A DNA stretch of 64,000 nt from Brevibacterium sp. S111 (GTDB lineage Bacteria; Actinomycetota; Actinomycetes; Actinomycetales; Brevibacteriaceae), in the NCBI RefSeq assembly GCF_004745075.1, contig NZ_RHFH01000006.1:186001-250000 (forward strand), in the 5' to 3' direction. The position numbers were made by a program, and so were the translations under genes. Positions 29,871-38,744 of this stretch are shown piece after piece. Numbering within the stretch: the stretch's first letter is position 1; every line of letters starts with the position of its first letter. The notes beneath the pieces were generated by a model. The model saw nothing but the letters and a program-made list of their open reading frames with translations. It ran no database searches and was not told the origin of the DNA.

Positions 29871-31045
29871 GCCTGGTCGGCTCCTTCCTTCTTCGCTTCG
29901 GCGGCGCGTGCCTGCCGATCCTCGTATGCTCGCGAACCGGGTGCGCCGCCGGGGACCGGGTCGCGGCCCTCGCGGTGGCGGATGACGAGCGATTCGTGGG
30001 TCGGGGCGTCGGGGACATCGGCGGGCCGACCCTTCGCGAATTCCTCACGCAGCACCGGGATGACCTCTTCGCCGAGGAGGTCGAGCTGCTCGAGCACGGT
30101 CTTGTGCGGCAGCCCGGCATGGTCGATGAGGAACAGCTGGCGCTGGTAGTCCCCGGCCCAGTCCCGGAAGCCCAGGGTCCGCTCGATGACCTGCTGCGGC
30201 GAGCCGACGGTCAACGGGGTCTGAGTCGAGAAGTCCTCGAGGCTGGGGCCGTGGCCGTAGACCGGGGCGTTGTCGAAGTAGGGCCGGAATTCGCGCACGG
30301 CATCCTGAGAGTTCTTGCGCATGAACACCTGTCCGCCGAGGCCCACGATCGCCTGGCTCGCTGTGCCGTGCCCGTAGTACTCAAAACGCTGCCGGTACAG
30401 CTGGACCATCCGGGCGGTGTGCGAGGTGGGCCAGAAGATGTTGTTGTGGAAGAACCCGTCACCGTAGTAAGCGGCCTGTTCGGCGATCTCGGGACTGCGG
30501 ATCGAACCGTGCCAGACGAAGGGCGGAACCTCGTCCAGCGGAGTGGGCGTGACGGTGAAGCCGTTGAGAGGAGTGCGGAACTTGCCCTCCCAATCGAGGT
30601 TCTTCTCCCGCCAGAGACGGTAGAGCAGGTTGTAGTTCTCGACGGCCAGCGGAACACCCGAGCGGATGTCCTTGCCGAACCAGGGGTAGACGGGCCCGGT
30701 GTTGCCGCGCCCCATGATGAGGCTGATGCGGCCGTCGGAGAGGTGCTGGGCGTACGAGTAGTCTTCGGCGATGCGCACGGGGTCGGTCGTGGTGATGAGC
30801 GTGGTCGCCGTGGAGAGTTCGAGCGTCTGTGTCTGTGCGGCGATATTGGCCAGCAGCACCGGCGGGTTCGCGGGAGCCACGAACGGCGGATTGTGATGCT
30901 GGCCGGTGGCGAAGACGTCGAGGCCGACCTCTTCCGCCTTCTTCGCGATCTCCACGGTGTTCTTGATCCGCTGGTGTTCGCTGACCGTGGTGCCGTCGGT
31001 GGGGTCGGTCGTGACATCCCCGATGGTGAAGATTCCGAATTCCAT
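29867..31045 (-). CDS. Luciferase-like (LLM) FMN-dependent monooxygenase (CE1758-like)
   Basis: A 392-aa TIM-barrel flavin-dependent oxidoreductase using reduced flavin and O2. The start MEFGIFTIGDV, the ATGQHHNPPF segment and GRGNTGPVYPWFG are typical of the LLM class. GCAGGAG precedes the ATG. It heads an operon with FMN reductase and MarR genes, and its promoter region is filled by palindromes, so it is probably repressed until an inducer is present. The C-terminal 50 residues are charged and poorly conserved. Substrate unknown. Confidence 0.9.
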   Translation of the reverse strand: MEFGIFTIGDVTTDPTDGTTVSEHQRIKNTVEIAKKAEEVGLDVFATGQHHNPPFVAPANPPVLLANIAAQTQTLELSTATTLITTTDPVRIAEDYSYAQHLSDGRISLIMGRGNTGPVYPWFGKDIRSGVPLAVENYNLLYRLWREKNLDWEGKFRTPLNGFTVTPTPLDEVPPFVWHGSIRSPEIAEQAAYYGDGFFHNNIFWPTSHTARMVQLYRQRFEYYGHGTASQAIVGLGGQVFMRKNSQDAVREFRPYFDNAPVYGHGPSLEDFSTQTPLTVGSPQQVIERTLGFRDWAGDYQRQLFLIDHAGLPHKTVLEQLDLLGEEVIPVLREEFAKGRPADVPDAPTHESLVIRHREGRDPVPGGAPGSRAYEDRQARAAEAKKEGADQA

Positions 31046-31074
31046 GTCTGCTCCTGCTTCTCGGGACTGCGTTC

Positions 31075-31101
31075 ACTAGCTTCAATTTTGAAGTAACTAG
31101 T
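31075..31101. promoter_or_regulatory. Palindromic operator region of the luciferase-like operon
   Basis: CTTCAATTTTGAAG (31080-31093) is a perfect 14-bp palindrome nested in ACTAG/CTAGT arms (31075-31079 and 31097-31101), next to a further AACTAGTT palindrome and TTGAAAGCTTAA. It is an A/T-rich island 35 bp before the ATG. MarR proteins typically bind such 14-20-bp palindromes, and the operon encodes one. Confidence 0.65.
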
Positions 31102-31137
31102 TGAAAGCTTAACAGACATGGTCATGGAAGTATTCCC

Positions 31138-31183
31138 GGGGATCGATCGAGGCTGAGGACGGGGACCGATCGAGGCTGAGAAC
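31138..31183. repeat. Two tandem 23-bp imperfect repeats
   Basis: GGGGATCGATCGAGGCTGAG begins a 23-bp unit at 31138-31160 that is repeated at 31161-31183 with two substitutions. It lies in the gap between the luciferase-like gene promoter and the cysE terminator. Confidence 0.7.
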
Positions 31184-31186
31184 ACA

Positions 31187-31217
31187 GAAGTGCCCCACCT
31201 CCGAGGCGGGGCACTTC
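31187..31217 (-). terminator. Terminator downstream of cysE
   Basis: A 10-bp stem (GAAGTGCCCC and complement) capped by a further CCT/AGG pairing lies 20 bp beyond the cysE stop. Confidence 0.7.
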
Positions 31218-31236
31218 GCGGGAAGCTCGGCTGAGG

Positions 31237-31983
31237 TCAGATCCAGAGCGCGGGATCCTCGAGGACGAAGTCCGGGTACTTCGCTGCGCTCTCCGCGTCC
31301 GCGGAGGACGTCGAGTCAGCGGCATCCGCGCTGGACTTCGCGCCGCCAGAGGCGGAGGAGGCGGCCCCCGTCTCCTCGACGACGGCGTCGGGCTTCCTCT
31401 TCGCGCGCACCGTCGCGGGAATCCCCACGGCACTCGAATCCGCTGCGACGTCCTTGACGACGACGGCGTTGGCGCCGACAGCAGAATTGTCGCCGACGAC
31501 GACGGGACCGAGGATCTTCGCCCCCGCGCCGATGAGCACATGATTGCCGATCGTCGGATGCCGCTTCGTCTGCGCCATCGAGGTGCCGCCGAGCGTCACC
31601 TGGTGGTAGAGCATGACATCATCGCCGATCTCCGAGGTCTCGCCGATGACGACTCCATTGGCGTGGTCGATGAAGAACCGACGGCCGATCTTCGCTCCCG
31701 GGTGGATCTCGACCCCGGTGAGCGTGCGCACCATCTGCGACATGAGACGCGCCGGGGTCTTGCCGGAATCGCGCTGCCAGAGCCTGTGCAGTCCGCGGTG
31801 AGCCCAGATCGCGTGCATTCCCGGATACGAGACCAAGGAGACGAAATCACTCGTCGCCGCGGGATCACGCCGGCGCACGGTCTCGAGGTCTTCGCGCAGG
31901 GTCTTGCGCACCTCGGGGCGGCTGAGCCCATAGACCGCCGCTCCCGCGGCCGCAGCGGCCGCCGTCCACAGTGCTTTCATCAT
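31237..31983 (-). CDS. cysE: Serine O-acetyltransferase (EpsC/CysE type)
   Basis: This enzyme acetylates serine with acetyl-CoA to O-acetylserine, the substrate of CysK. It is 248 aa: an Ala-rich hydrophobic N-terminus, helical region with [11 protein letters not shown], and left-handed beta-helix hexapeptide repeats containing the catalytic [11 protein letters not shown]. An Ala/Ser/Asp-rich tail of about 50 residues follows the beta-helix and is not part of the usual fold. ATG 31983 is chosen for GAGGAC six bases upstream. It lies 184 bp downstream of cysK on the same strand, completing a cysteine-synthesis pair. Confidence 0.93.
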   Translation of the reverse strand: MMKALWTAAAAAAGAAVYGLSRPEVRKTLREDLETVRRRDPAATSDFVSLVSYPGMHAIWAHRGLHRLWQRDSGKTPARLMSQMVRTLTGVEIHPGAKIGRRFFIDHANGVVIGETSEIGDDVMLYHQVTLGGTSMAQTKRHPTIGNHVLIGAGAKILGPVVVGDNSAVGANAVVVKDVAADSSAVGIPATVRAKRKPDAVVEETGAASSASGGAKSSADAADSTSSADAESAAKYPDFVLEDPALWI

Positions 31984-32120
31984 GTCCGTCCTCGTGCTCA
32001 CTCGTCGTGTCTGGTCTGCTTTGATTCTGCACCTGCGCCACCTCGGTGTGCGGCCTCGGTGTGTCGCTGCGCTTCGGTCGGGCCGTGCCGCCTCGTTCTC
32101 GTCGACAGATCCGAGACAGC

Positions 32121-32150
32121 GAGGGCGCCAAACCGGAGTTTGACGCCCTC
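32121..32150 (-). terminator. Hairpin between cysK and cysE
   Basis: GAGGGCG...CGCCCTC with an inner CAAAC/GTTTG pairing and a CGGA loop begins 17 bp past the cysK stop. It may reduce read-through from cysK into cysE. Confidence 0.65.
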
Positions 32151-32167
32151 ATGCCGATGCCTCGGTG

Positions 32168-33094
32168 TCAGTCGAGGTACTCGGAGAACAGCGGGGTCGA
32201 CAGGTAGCGCTCACCGAAGTCGGGCAGGATCGCGACGACGCGCTTGCCGGCGTTCTCCGGCCGGGCGCCGACCGCCTCGGCGGCAACGAGCGCGGCACCG
32301 GAGGAGATGCCCACGAGCAGCCCCTCTTCCTTCGCGACTTCACGGGCACGGTCGATGGCGGCATCGTTCTCAACGGCGACGACCTCGTCGTAGATCTCGG
32401 TGTCGAGGATGCCGGGGACGAAGTTCGCGCCGAGGCCCTGGATGGCGTGCGGGCCGGCCTTGCCTTCGGTCAGCAGCGGCGAGGCGGCGGGTTCGACGGC
32501 GACGATCTTGACGTCGGGGTTGGCCTCGCGCAGGGCAGCGCCGGCACCGGAGATGGTGCCGCCGGTGCCGATGCCGGAGACGAAGATGTCGACCTTGCCG
32601 TCGGTGTCGGCGAGGATCTCGGGGCCGGTGGTCGACTTGTGGATCTCAGCATTCGCCTGGTTCTCGAACTGGCGCACGAGCACAGCGCCGTCAGCGGCGA
32701 GTTCCTCAGCCTTGGCGACAGCGCCCTTCATGCCCTCGGCCTTGTCGGTGAGGACGAGCTCGGCACCGAAAGCGCGCAGCAGTGCACGACGCTCCTTCGA
32801 CATCGACTCCGGCATGGTCAGCTTCACCTGGTACCCGCGGGAGGTGCCGACCATCGCCAACGCGATGCCGGTGTTGCCCGAGGTGGCCTCGACGATCGTG
32901 CCGCCGGGCTTGAGCTCACCCGACTTCTCTGCCGCGTCGATCATGGCCACGCCGATCCGGTCCTTGACGGAATTGCCGGGGTTGTACGACTCGAGCTTGG
33001 CGACGATCTCGGCACCGGTTCGCTCGCTGGCCTTGTTGACGCGGATCAGCGGCGTACGGCCGACCAGGTCGGAGACATTGTTGAAGATGGTCAA
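32168..33094 (-). CDS. cysK: Cysteine synthase (O-acetylserine sulfhydrylase)
   Basis: This PLP enzyme makes cysteine from O-acetylserine and sulfide. It is 308 aa, the usual length. K44 in NPGNSVKDR binds [14 protein letters not shown] is the substrate loop and [10 protein letters not shown] the phosphate-binding loop; ISSGAA is near the C-terminus. The start is TTG 33094, set by AAAGGA six bases upstream; an in-frame ATG 39 bp earlier has no good Shine-Dalgarno. A 36-codon ORF with its own Shine-Dalgarno ends 11 bp before the start, so translation of cysK may be linked to it. Confidence 0.95.
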   Translation of the reverse strand: MTIFNNVSDLVGRTPLIRVNKASERTGAEIVAKLESYNPGNSVKDRIGVAMIDAAEKSGELKPGGTIVEATSGNTGIALAMVGTSRGYQVKLTMPESMSKERRALLRAFGAELVLTDKAEGMKGAVAKAEELAADGAVLVRQFENQANAEIHKSTTGPEILADTDGKVDIFVSGIGTGGTISGAGAALREANPDVKIVAVEPAASPLLTEGKAGPHAIQGLGANFVPGILDTEIYDEVVAVENDAAIDRAREVAKEEGLLVGISSGAALVAAEAVGARPENAGKRVVAILPDFGERYLSTPLFSEYLD

Positions 33095-33105
33095 TGTAAG
33101 TCCTT

Positions 33106-33216
33106 TCACGCTTCTGTATTCACCCACCGCCACAGGCCCTCACTGTTTGGCAGACCTGCTGAGACAGGGATTGAGCGACAGCTGGCATCTCGTGGTCCGA
33201 GACGGCTTGTGCTCAT
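33106..33216 (-). CDS. Candidate upstream ORF of cysK (36 aa)
   Basis: A short ATG ORF preceded by GGGGAGG (10 nt away) that ends 11 nt before the cysK TTG. It begins [18 protein letters not shown] and contains a single Cys. It may be a translated leader coupled to cysK. No poly-Cys run is present, so cysteine-tRNA attenuation is not obvious. It could equally be a chance ORF. Confidence 0.35.
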   Translation of the reverse strand: MSTSRLGPRDASCRSIPVSAGLPNSEGLWRWVNTEA

Positions 33217-33234
33217 CTTAACCACGCCTCCCCT

Positions 33235-33265
33235 GAACATGTTCCCAGAATTGTTGCTCAACAAT
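33235..33265. promoter_or_regulatory. Two palindromes upstream of cysK
   Basis: GAACATGTTC (33235-33244) and ATTGTTG-CT-CAACAAT (33250-33265) are adjacent perfect inverted repeats in the A/T-richer part of the cysK/def gap. They are candidates for binding of a cysteine or sulfur regulator. The rest of the 357-bp gap holds the upstream ORF and the def promoter. Confidence 0.45.
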
Positions 33266-33438
33266 CCGTGTTCGCTCGCGGCGAAACCATTCGACTTATC
33301 GTGTAACATTCGGCGTTCCTGCGGCGAGGACTCGTGAACGTCGATCGCATACGACCCTTCAACCGCTGAGCAATCGGGACCGGCTTCTCGCGCCCGCGGC
33401 AGCACGGGTGCCGGGCGCGGCGCGGACGTCGATACCGA

Positions 33439-33444
33439 TACGAT
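33439..33444 (+). promoter_or_regulatory. -10 element for leaderless def mRNA
   Basis: TACGAT followed after 7 bases by ATG 33452, without a Shine-Dalgarno. The spacing matches leaderless initiation. Confidence 0.5.
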
Positions 33445-33451
33445 TGTGCTC

Positions 33452-34024
33452 ATGGCTATTCATCCCATCGTCGTCTACGGCGAGCCCGTTCTGCATCGCC
33501 GGGCCGAGAAGATCACCGAGTTCGACGAGGCTCTCGCCGCGCTCGTCGCTGACATGCACGAGACGCTTGACGCCAGCAACGGCGTCGGCCTGGCCGCACC
33601 GCAGATCGGCGTCGGCAAGGCTATCTTCGTCTTCAACGCCGATGACGATCACGGCGTCCGCCGCCGCGGCACCTTCGTCAACCCCATCCTCATCGCCTCG
33701 AAAGTCCCCGATACCCGCCCGGATCCCGAGGACGAGTCCGAGGGGTGCCTATCGGTGCCCAGTCTCGACTTCCCCCTCAAGCGCGCCGACCGGGTCACCG
33801 TCAACGGCGTCGATGAATCGGGACGGCCGGTGACGCTCACCGCCGAAGGCTGGTTCGCCCGCATCATGCAGCACGAGTACGACCACCTGCAGGGGACTCT
33901 CTACGTCGACCGGTTGGACAAACGCTGGTCGAAGAAGTGGAAAAGTGCGCAGGCGGCCCACGGCTACAACGAACCCGGCCGTTCCTGGATGCCGGGAGTC
34001 GACCCGGACCCCTTCGGACACTGA
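33452..34024 (+). CDS. def: Peptide deformylase
   Basis: This metalloenzyme removes the N-formyl group from nascent proteins. The three family motifs are present: GVGLAAPQIG (44-53), EGCLSVP with the metal-ligand Cys (near 97) and QHEYDHLQG with two metal-ligand His and catalytic Glu (near 138-146). It is 190 aa. ATG 33452 is chosen because it lies 7 nt behind a -10 hexamer; the GTG at 33446 would be at the transcription start. It runs divergently from cysK and converges on a hypothetical gene. Confidence 0.95.
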   Translation: MAIHPIVVYGEPVLHRRAEKITEFDEALAALVADMHETLDASNGVGLAAPQIGVGKAIFVFNADDDHGVRRRGTFVNPILIASKVPDTRPDPEDESEGCLSVPSLDFPLKRADRVTVNGVDESGRPVTLTAEGWFARIMQHEYDHLQGTLYVDRLDKRWSKKWKSAQAAHGYNEPGRSWMPGVDPDPFGH

Positions 34025-34032
34025 GGAGATCG

Positions 34033-34100
34033 GGCCTCGAGTTCGTCGATGGACTCAGGCCTCGAGTTCGTCGATGGACTCAGGCCTCGAGTTCGTCGAT
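34033..34100. repeat. 25-bp tandem repeat copying the 3' end of the next gene
   Basis: A 25-bp unit starting GGCCTCGAGTTCGTCGATGG occurs at 34033-34057 and 34058-34082, and its first 18 bp again at 34083-34100 inside the coding sequence. On the minus strand each unit encodes SIDELEA followed by TGA; the stop used by the gene is created at the repeat junction. Confidence 0.9.
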
Positions 34101-35114
34101 CGACTTCTGTGCCGCGGCCAGTCGGGTGTCGAAGTCGTCGAAGTCATCGGCCGTCTCGTCGAGTTCAGCGACGAGACCGGAGATGATCGACGATTGTGAT
34201 TCCGCATCGATGCGCAGCTCCCGGAACTGCCAGTCGGCGGAATCGTCGGCGGCGGTGCGGGAGAGCACGTCGAGGACGCGGTCACCGAGTTCGCGTGAGC
34301 GTTCGGAGTTGTGCAGCAGCATGAGCTGCTCGTCGAGTTCCAGCAGCCGTTCATAGTACTCGTACATCGACTCGACTCGATGCGCCATCGAGGTGAAGGC
34401 GACGGCCAGCTTCTGCAGATAGGTCTCAACCGACTTCGCGGTTCCCGCATCACGGATGCCCTCGATCTCCTCCCGCAGGCTCACGAGTTCCTGCAGACGG
34501 ATGCCCACGGATGCCACAGCATGGTCGAGGTCGACTCGCGAGACATGGTCTCTGAGGATCGGATGGGTCCACGCACGGGTCCGAACGATCTTGCGGGCGA
34601 TCATCACGGCCAGGTGGAACAGACGCTGCTCATCGGTGTCGCGCCCGTCTTTGCGCCCGGCGACATAGCCGAGGCTGGCCGGGGTGATCCAGCGGGCGCC
34701 GGTGGCCGTGGAACGATTCTTCCGGCTCAGGCGCTTCGGATCACGCAGGTATTTCGGCCCGGTGACGGCGGCGAAGATACCGGTGCCCACCGCTGTGGCC
34801 GCTCCCATCCCGCCGAAGGTCAGTGCCGCGTCCCCGAACCCTGACAGCAGGGCGATCCCTCCGGGTGCGGCGAATCCGGCGGTCATGGCCGTACCGGCGG
34901 CGGTGCCGCCTTTGAAGAGAACACTCGAGCGGAAGAAGTTGCGGCCCATCCCGCCGGTGAGCATGATCGCGCTCGGCGCTCCTGCCGTGTATCGGTAGCC
35001 GCGGGCATTCCACGCGCGCATGACGTCGTCGTTGACGCTCTCGGGCACGAGGACCCGATAGATCGGGGCCGTCTTCCCGCACTCTCTCTTCCACAGAGAC
35101 TTCCACTCGGACAC
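34080..35114 (-). CDS. Hypothetical protein with Gly/Ala-rich hydrophobic hairpin and helical C-terminus
   Basis: I do not recognise the family. The 344-aa protein has a polar N-terminal 45 residues, a Gly/Ala-rich hydrophobic stretch (about 68-120) that could insert as a hairpin in the membrane, a basic linker (KYLRDPKRLSRKNR), and a long helical, coiled-coil-like region (about 195-344) ending in the acidic KSIDELEA. The GTG start at 35114 follows GGAGG by 7 nt; a longer frame adds 45 residues without support. The gene's last codons are the template of a 25-bp tandem duplication. It lies downstream of gatB, beyond a terminator. Confidence 0.7.
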   Translation of the reverse strand: MSEWKSLWKRECGKTAPIYRVLVPESVNDDVMRAWNARGYRYTAGAPSAIMLTGGMGRNFFRSSVLFKGGTAAGTAMTAGFAAPGGIALLSGFGDAALTFGGMGAATAVGTGIFAAVTGPKYLRDPKRLSRKNRSTATGARWITPASLGYVAGRKDGRDTDEQRLFHLAVMIARKIVRTRAWTHPILRDHVSRVDLDHAVASVGIRLQELVSLREEIEGIRDAGTAKSVETYLQKLAVAFTSMAHRVESMYEYYERLLELDEQLMLLHNSERSRELGDRVLDVLSRTAADDSADWQFRELRIDAESQSSIISGLVAELDETADDFDDFDTRLAAAQKSIDELEA

Positions 35115-35200
35115 CGTTTCACCTCCACGCGTGTGGTGCACGACTGCGGCACCCAGACTGCCGAGGGGAATCGGCAGCGACCGCAGGAGAATGCGGAAAA

Positions 35201-35266
35201 GCCACACCCTCCGCTGTGCTCGGGAGCCGGTCGGCTCCCTTGGACGCACAGTCTAGAGGGTGTGGC
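35201..35266 (-). terminator. Compound three-stem hairpin downstream of gatB
   Basis: On the minus strand an 11-bp outer stem (GCCACACCCTC and complement) encloses a second pairing (CTGTGC/GCACAG) and an inner hairpin (GGGAGCC/GGCTCCC), and the outer stem is followed by TTTT. It lies 23 bp past the gatB stop. Position and U-tract fit a terminator, but the size is unusual. Confidence 0.7.
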
Positions 35267-35288
35267 TGGATCAATCCTGAGTCGAAGC

Positions 35289-36770
35289 TCAGCCGTTGAT
35301 CTTCGCGAGGATGAGATCCTTGGCCTTGCCGGCATCGGCCTGACCGCGGGTGGCCTTCATGATCGGGCCCATGAGCGCACCGATGGCCTGCATCTTTCCG
35401 CCCTTGATCTTCTCGACCACATCGGGGTTGGCTGCGATGGCCTCCTCGACTGCGGCTTCGAGAGCTCCGGTGTCCTCGACGATCTCGAGGTCACGGGCCT
35501 TCATCACCTCGGCGGGGTCGCCCTCACCGGCAGCGACTCCGGACAGGACGTCCTTGGCCAGCTTGTCGTTGAGTTTGCCCTGACCGATGAGCTCGACGAG
35601 CTCGGCCACCTGTGCAGGGGTGACGAGCTCGGTGGGGCGCTTCTCTTCCTGGTTCGCCAGGCGGGCGACCTCACCGGTCCACCACTTGCGGGCCTGGGCC
35701 GGCTTCGTGCCGGCGGCCACGGTGTCCTCGATGGCCTCCAGCAGTCCGGCGTTGACGATGTCACGCATCTCGAGATCGCTGAAATTCCACTCGGCGAGCA
35801 GCCGCCGACGCTTCTGCGCCGGCAGCTCGGGCAGAGTCGCCCGCAGCTGCTCGACCCAGTCGCGGCTGGGCTCCAACGGTACGAGATCCGGTTCCGGGAA
35901 GTAGCGGTAGTCATCGGCATCGGACTTCGGCCGTCCCGAGGAGGTCTCGCCGGTCTCTTCGTGGAAGTGACGGGTCTCCTGGACGATCTTCTCGCCGGCC
36001 TCGAGCAGGGTCGCCTGGCGGGCGATCTCGAAGCGCACGGCGCGTTCGATCGAGCGGAAGGAGTTGACGTTCTTCGTCTCCGTGCGGGTGCCCAGCGGAG
36101 CATCGGGGCTCTCGCGCAGGGAGACGTTGACGTCGGCGCGGACATTGCCCTGTTCCATGCGGGCCTCGGAGACGTCGAGGGCGCGGAAGATGTCCCTCAG
36201 CGTGCGCACATAGGCTGCGGCCACCTCGGCGGCGCGTTCTCCCGTCCCGGTGATCGGGTGGGTGACGATCTCCACGAGGGGAACACCGGCGCGGTTGTAG
36301 TCGACGAGCGAATGGTCCGCGCCCTGGATGCGGCCGGTGGCCCCGCCCACATGCGTGTTCTTGCCCGCGTCCTCCTCCATGTGGGCGCGTTCGACGGGGA
36401 CGGTGACGATGGTGCCGTCCTCGAGTTCGACCTCGACCTGACCTTCGGAGGCGATGGGCTCATCGGACTGGCTGGTCTGGAAGTCCTTGGGCACGTCCGG
36501 GTAGAAGTAGTTCTTGCGTGCGAACCGGCAGGTCTCGGCGATCTCGCAGCCGAGCGCCAGACCGATCTTGATCGCGTACTCCACGCCCTTCTCGTTGACC
36601 ACGGGCAGGGACCCGGGCAGACCGAGAGACGTGGGGGTCACGTTCGTGTTCGGTCCCCCGCCGAAGGTGTTGGGGGCGGCATCGAACATCTTGGTCGCGG
36701 TGCCGAGCTCGACGTGGACCTCGATGCCGATGACCGGATCGTACTTCTTGATCGCGTCTTCGTATTTCAC
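35289..36770 (-). CDS. gatB: Asp/Glu-tRNA amidotransferase subunit B
   Basis: The tRNA-recognising and kinase subunit of GatCAB, which converts mischarged Glu-tRNA(Gln) and Asp-tRNA(Asn) to Gln-tRNA(Gln) and Asn-tRNA(Asn). It is 493 aa. The N-terminal cradle starts [30 protein letters not shown] and the C-terminal YqeY-like tail ([16 protein letters not shown]) are typical. The start overlaps the gatA stop (4 bp). It is the last gene of gatC-gatA-gatB. No glnS or asnS is in the window to judge which reaction is essential. Confidence 0.96.
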   Translation of the reverse strand: MKYEDAIKKYDPVIGIEVHVELGTATKMFDAAPNTFGGGPNTNVTPTSLGLPGSLPVVNEKGVEYAIKIGLALGCEIAETCRFARKNYFYPDVPKDFQTSQSDEPIASEGQVEVELEDGTIVTVPVERAHMEEDAGKNTHVGGATGRIQGADHSLVDYNRAGVPLVEIVTHPITGTGERAAEVAAAYVRTLRDIFRALDVSEARMEQGNVRADVNVSLRESPDAPLGTRTETKNVNSFRSIERAVRFEIARQATLLEAGEKIVQETRHFHEETGETSSGRPKSDADDYRYFPEPDLVPLEPSRDWVEQLRATLPELPAQKRRRLLAEWNFSDLEMRDIVNAGLLEAIEDTVAAGTKPAQARKWWTGEVARLANQEEKRPTELVTPAQVAELVELIGQGKLNDKLAKDVLSGVAAGEGDPAEVMKARDLEIVEDTGALEAAVEEAIAANPDVVEKIKGGKMQAIGALMGPIMKATRGQADAGKAKDLILAKING

Positions 36771-38269
36771 TTGGCTTCCAGTCCTTCCGCGAGAGTGTCG
36801 AGCACACGTCCGCCGGCAGATTCGAGTGCGGCTTCGAGCGGTCCTGCCACCTCGTAGAGCTTGATGTCTTCGCGGGCCGGGGCCAGTATCTGGAATCCGA
36901 CGGGCAGACCGTCGGCCAGTCCTGCCGGCAGCGACAGACCGGGGATGCCGGCGAGGTTCGCCGGGATCGTGGCGACATCGCCGAGGTAGAGGGCCATGGG
37001 ATCCGCGGCCTTCTCCGCGCCGAACTTCAGCGCGGTGGTCGGAGCGGTCGGGGACACGAGGACGTCGGCGGCTTCGAAGGCCTTGGCGAAGTCGTTCTGG
37101 ACCAGGGTGCGGATCTTCTGCGCCGAACCGTAGTAGGCGTCGAAGTATCCGGCCGACAGCGCGTAGGTGCCGAGGATGATGCGGCGTTTGACCTCATCAC
37201 CGAAACCGGCGGCGCGGGTGGCCGACATGACGGTCTCCGCGGTGACGGGCCCGGACTCGGGTTCGACCCGCAGACCGTAGCGCATGCCGTCATAGCGGGC
37301 GAGGTTCGATGATACTTCGGAGGGCATGATGAGGTAGTAGGCGTCGAGCGCATAGGAGATCGCCGGGCAGTCGACCTCGACGATCTCGGCACCGGCGGCT
37401 GCTGCGACATCGAGGGCGGCGGAGAACGCGTCGCGCACTCCGTCCTGGTAGCCCTCGCCGCGCAGCTGCTTGATCACGCCGAGCTTCTTGCCCTTGAGGT
37501 CACTGGTCTGTGCGGCATCGAGGAACCCGCCGACCGGTTCGGGCAGCGAGGTCGAGTCGAGCGGATCGTGTCCGGCCAGCAGCTCATGCAGGGCCGCGGC
37601 GTCGGCGACGGACCGGCCCATCGGGCCGACCTGGTCGAGGCTTGAGGCCATGGCGATGATGCCGAACCGGGAGATCGATCCGTAGGTCGGCTTGACGCCG
37701 ACGGTGCCGGTGAACGCGGCGGGTTGGCGGACGGAGCCACCGGTGTCGGTGCCCACGGACAGCGGTGCCTGGAATCCGGCCAGTGCAGCCGCCGCACCGC
37801 CGGAGGAGCCGCCGGGAACATGGTCGAGGCTCCACGGGTTGCGGGTGTCACCGAAAGCCGAGTGCTCGGTCGTCGATCCCATCGCGAATTCGTCGAGGTT
37901 GGTCTTGCCGAGCACCGGCAGACCGGCGGCCTTGACCTTGTTGTGCACCGTCGACTCGTACGGCGGCACCCAGTTCTCAAGCATCTTCGAACCAGCGGTC
38001 GTGCGCACCCCCTCGGTGACGACGAGGTCCTTGAGCGCGACCGGCACACCGGCGAGCGCATGGACGTCCTCACCGGCTGCGCGCTTGGCGTCGACGGCCT
38101 TCGCGGTCTGCAGTGCCAGCTCGTCGGTGACGGTGATGAAGGAGTTGAAGTCATCCTCGGTGGCGGCGATGCGGTCGAGGTGCGCCTGAGTGACCTCGAC
38201 GGAGGAGAACTCGCCGGACTTCAGTCCTGCCGCGAGTTCGAGTGCGCTCTTATTCGTCATCTCTGTCAT
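36767..38269 (-). CDS. gatA: Asp/Glu-tRNA amidotransferase subunit A
   Basis: The glutaminase subunit of GatCAB, 500 aa, an amidase-signature hydrolase that releases ammonia from glutamine. The Ser-cisSer-Lys triad is visible: K80 in VALKDL, the cis-Ser in PGGSSGG (near 155) and nucleophile S179 in [12 protein letters not shown] 38269 is chosen because GGGGAGG lies a short way upstream, at the very end of gatC; the gatC stop is only a few bases away, so the genes are coupled. Confidence 0.96.
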   Translation of the reverse strand: MTEMTNKSALELAAGLKSGEFSSVEVTQAHLDRIAATEDDFNSFITVTDELALQTAKAVDAKRAAGEDVHALAGVPVALKDLVVTEGVRTTAGSKMLENWVPPYESTVHNKVKAAGLPVLGKTNLDEFAMGSTTEHSAFGDTRNPWSLDHVPGGSSGGAAAALAGFQAPLSVGTDTGGSVRQPAAFTGTVGVKPTYGSISRFGIIAMASSLDQVGPMGRSVADAAALHELLAGHDPLDSTSLPEPVGGFLDAAQTSDLKGKKLGVIKQLRGEGYQDGVRDAFSAALDVAAAAGAEIVEVDCPAISYALDAYYLIMPSEVSSNLARYDGMRYGLRVEPESGPVTAETVMSATRAAGFGDEVKRRIILGTYALSAGYFDAYYGSAQKIRTLVQNDFAKAFEAADVLVSPTAPTTALKFGAEKAADPMALYLGDVATIPANLAGIPGLSLPAGLADGLPVGFQILAPAREDIKLYEVAGPLEAALESAGGRVLDTLAEGLEAK

Positions 38270-38270
38270 C

Positions 38271-38576
38271 TCATACCTCCCCGAGGATCTGCGGAACGAG
38301 GAACTTGTCATCGGCTGCGGCCGGGGCCGAAGCCAGGGCCTGCTCGCTGCTCAGCGTCTCGCCCACGACATCGGGTCGCATGACGTTCGTCAGCGGGATC
38401 GGATGGCTCGTCGCGGGCACATCGTCGCCGGCCACTTCGTTGATCCTGGCGACGTTTCCCAGAATTGTGCTCAGGTCACCGGCGAGCGATTTCAGCTCGT
38501 CTTCGCTCATGGCGATCCGAGACAGTGAAGCCAGATGCTCCACCTGTTCGGGGGTGATTGCGGAAGACTCCGTCAT
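38271..38576 (-). CDS. gatC: Asp/Glu-tRNA amidotransferase subunit C
   Basis: The small 101-aa subunit that wraps around the GatA-GatB interface and stabilises the complex. Features are the N-terminal [19 protein letters not shown] and [13 protein letters not shown], typical of the family. It is the first gene of the gat operon, followed immediately by gatA. The 168 bp upstream contain the 76-bp palindrome. Confidence 0.95.
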   Translation of the reverse strand: MTESSAITPEQVEHLASLSRIAMSEDELKSLAGDLSTILGNVARINEVAGDDVPATSHPIPLTNVMRPDVVGETLSSEQALASAPAAADDKFLVPQILGEV

Positions 38577-38665
38577 TCCCTGCCTTTCATCGTCGTTAAC
38601 ACTGCCACCCAGTCTAATCGCTTCCCCGGACGCAGTTTCGTGGGCGTGATGTGAGCTTCCCCGAA

Positions 38666-38741
38666 ACCCCTATTACTACTCGACGGCGGCGCAGCAACCT
38701 CGCGCGAGGTTGCTGCGCCGCCGTCGAGTAGTAATAGGGGT
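38666..38741. repeat. Perfect 76-bp palindrome
   Basis: Bases 38666-38741 read identically on both strands, with no mismatch and no spacer; the arms start ACCCCTATTACTACTCGACG and meet at CGC|GCG. As RNA this is one 35-bp-plus hairpin. It lies 3 bp beyond the stop of the small exported protein gene and 90 bp before gatC. It could be a terminator or a dispersed hairpin repeat. Confidence 0.95.
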
Positions 38742-38744
38742 GGG

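Noticed and set aside
33235..33244. LexA/SOS box at GAACATGTTC
   Set aside because: The actinobacterial SOS box needs GAAC-N4-GTTC; here the half-sites are only 2 bp apart.
35201..35266. tRNA-like structure
   Set aside because: Three stems are nested rather than cloverleaf, it is 66 nt, and no T-loop (GTTCGANNC) or anticodon arm is present.
38666..38741. CRISPR repeat or insertion-sequence end
   Set aside because: Only one copy is in the window, there are no spacers, no transposase and no flanking direct repeats that I could see.
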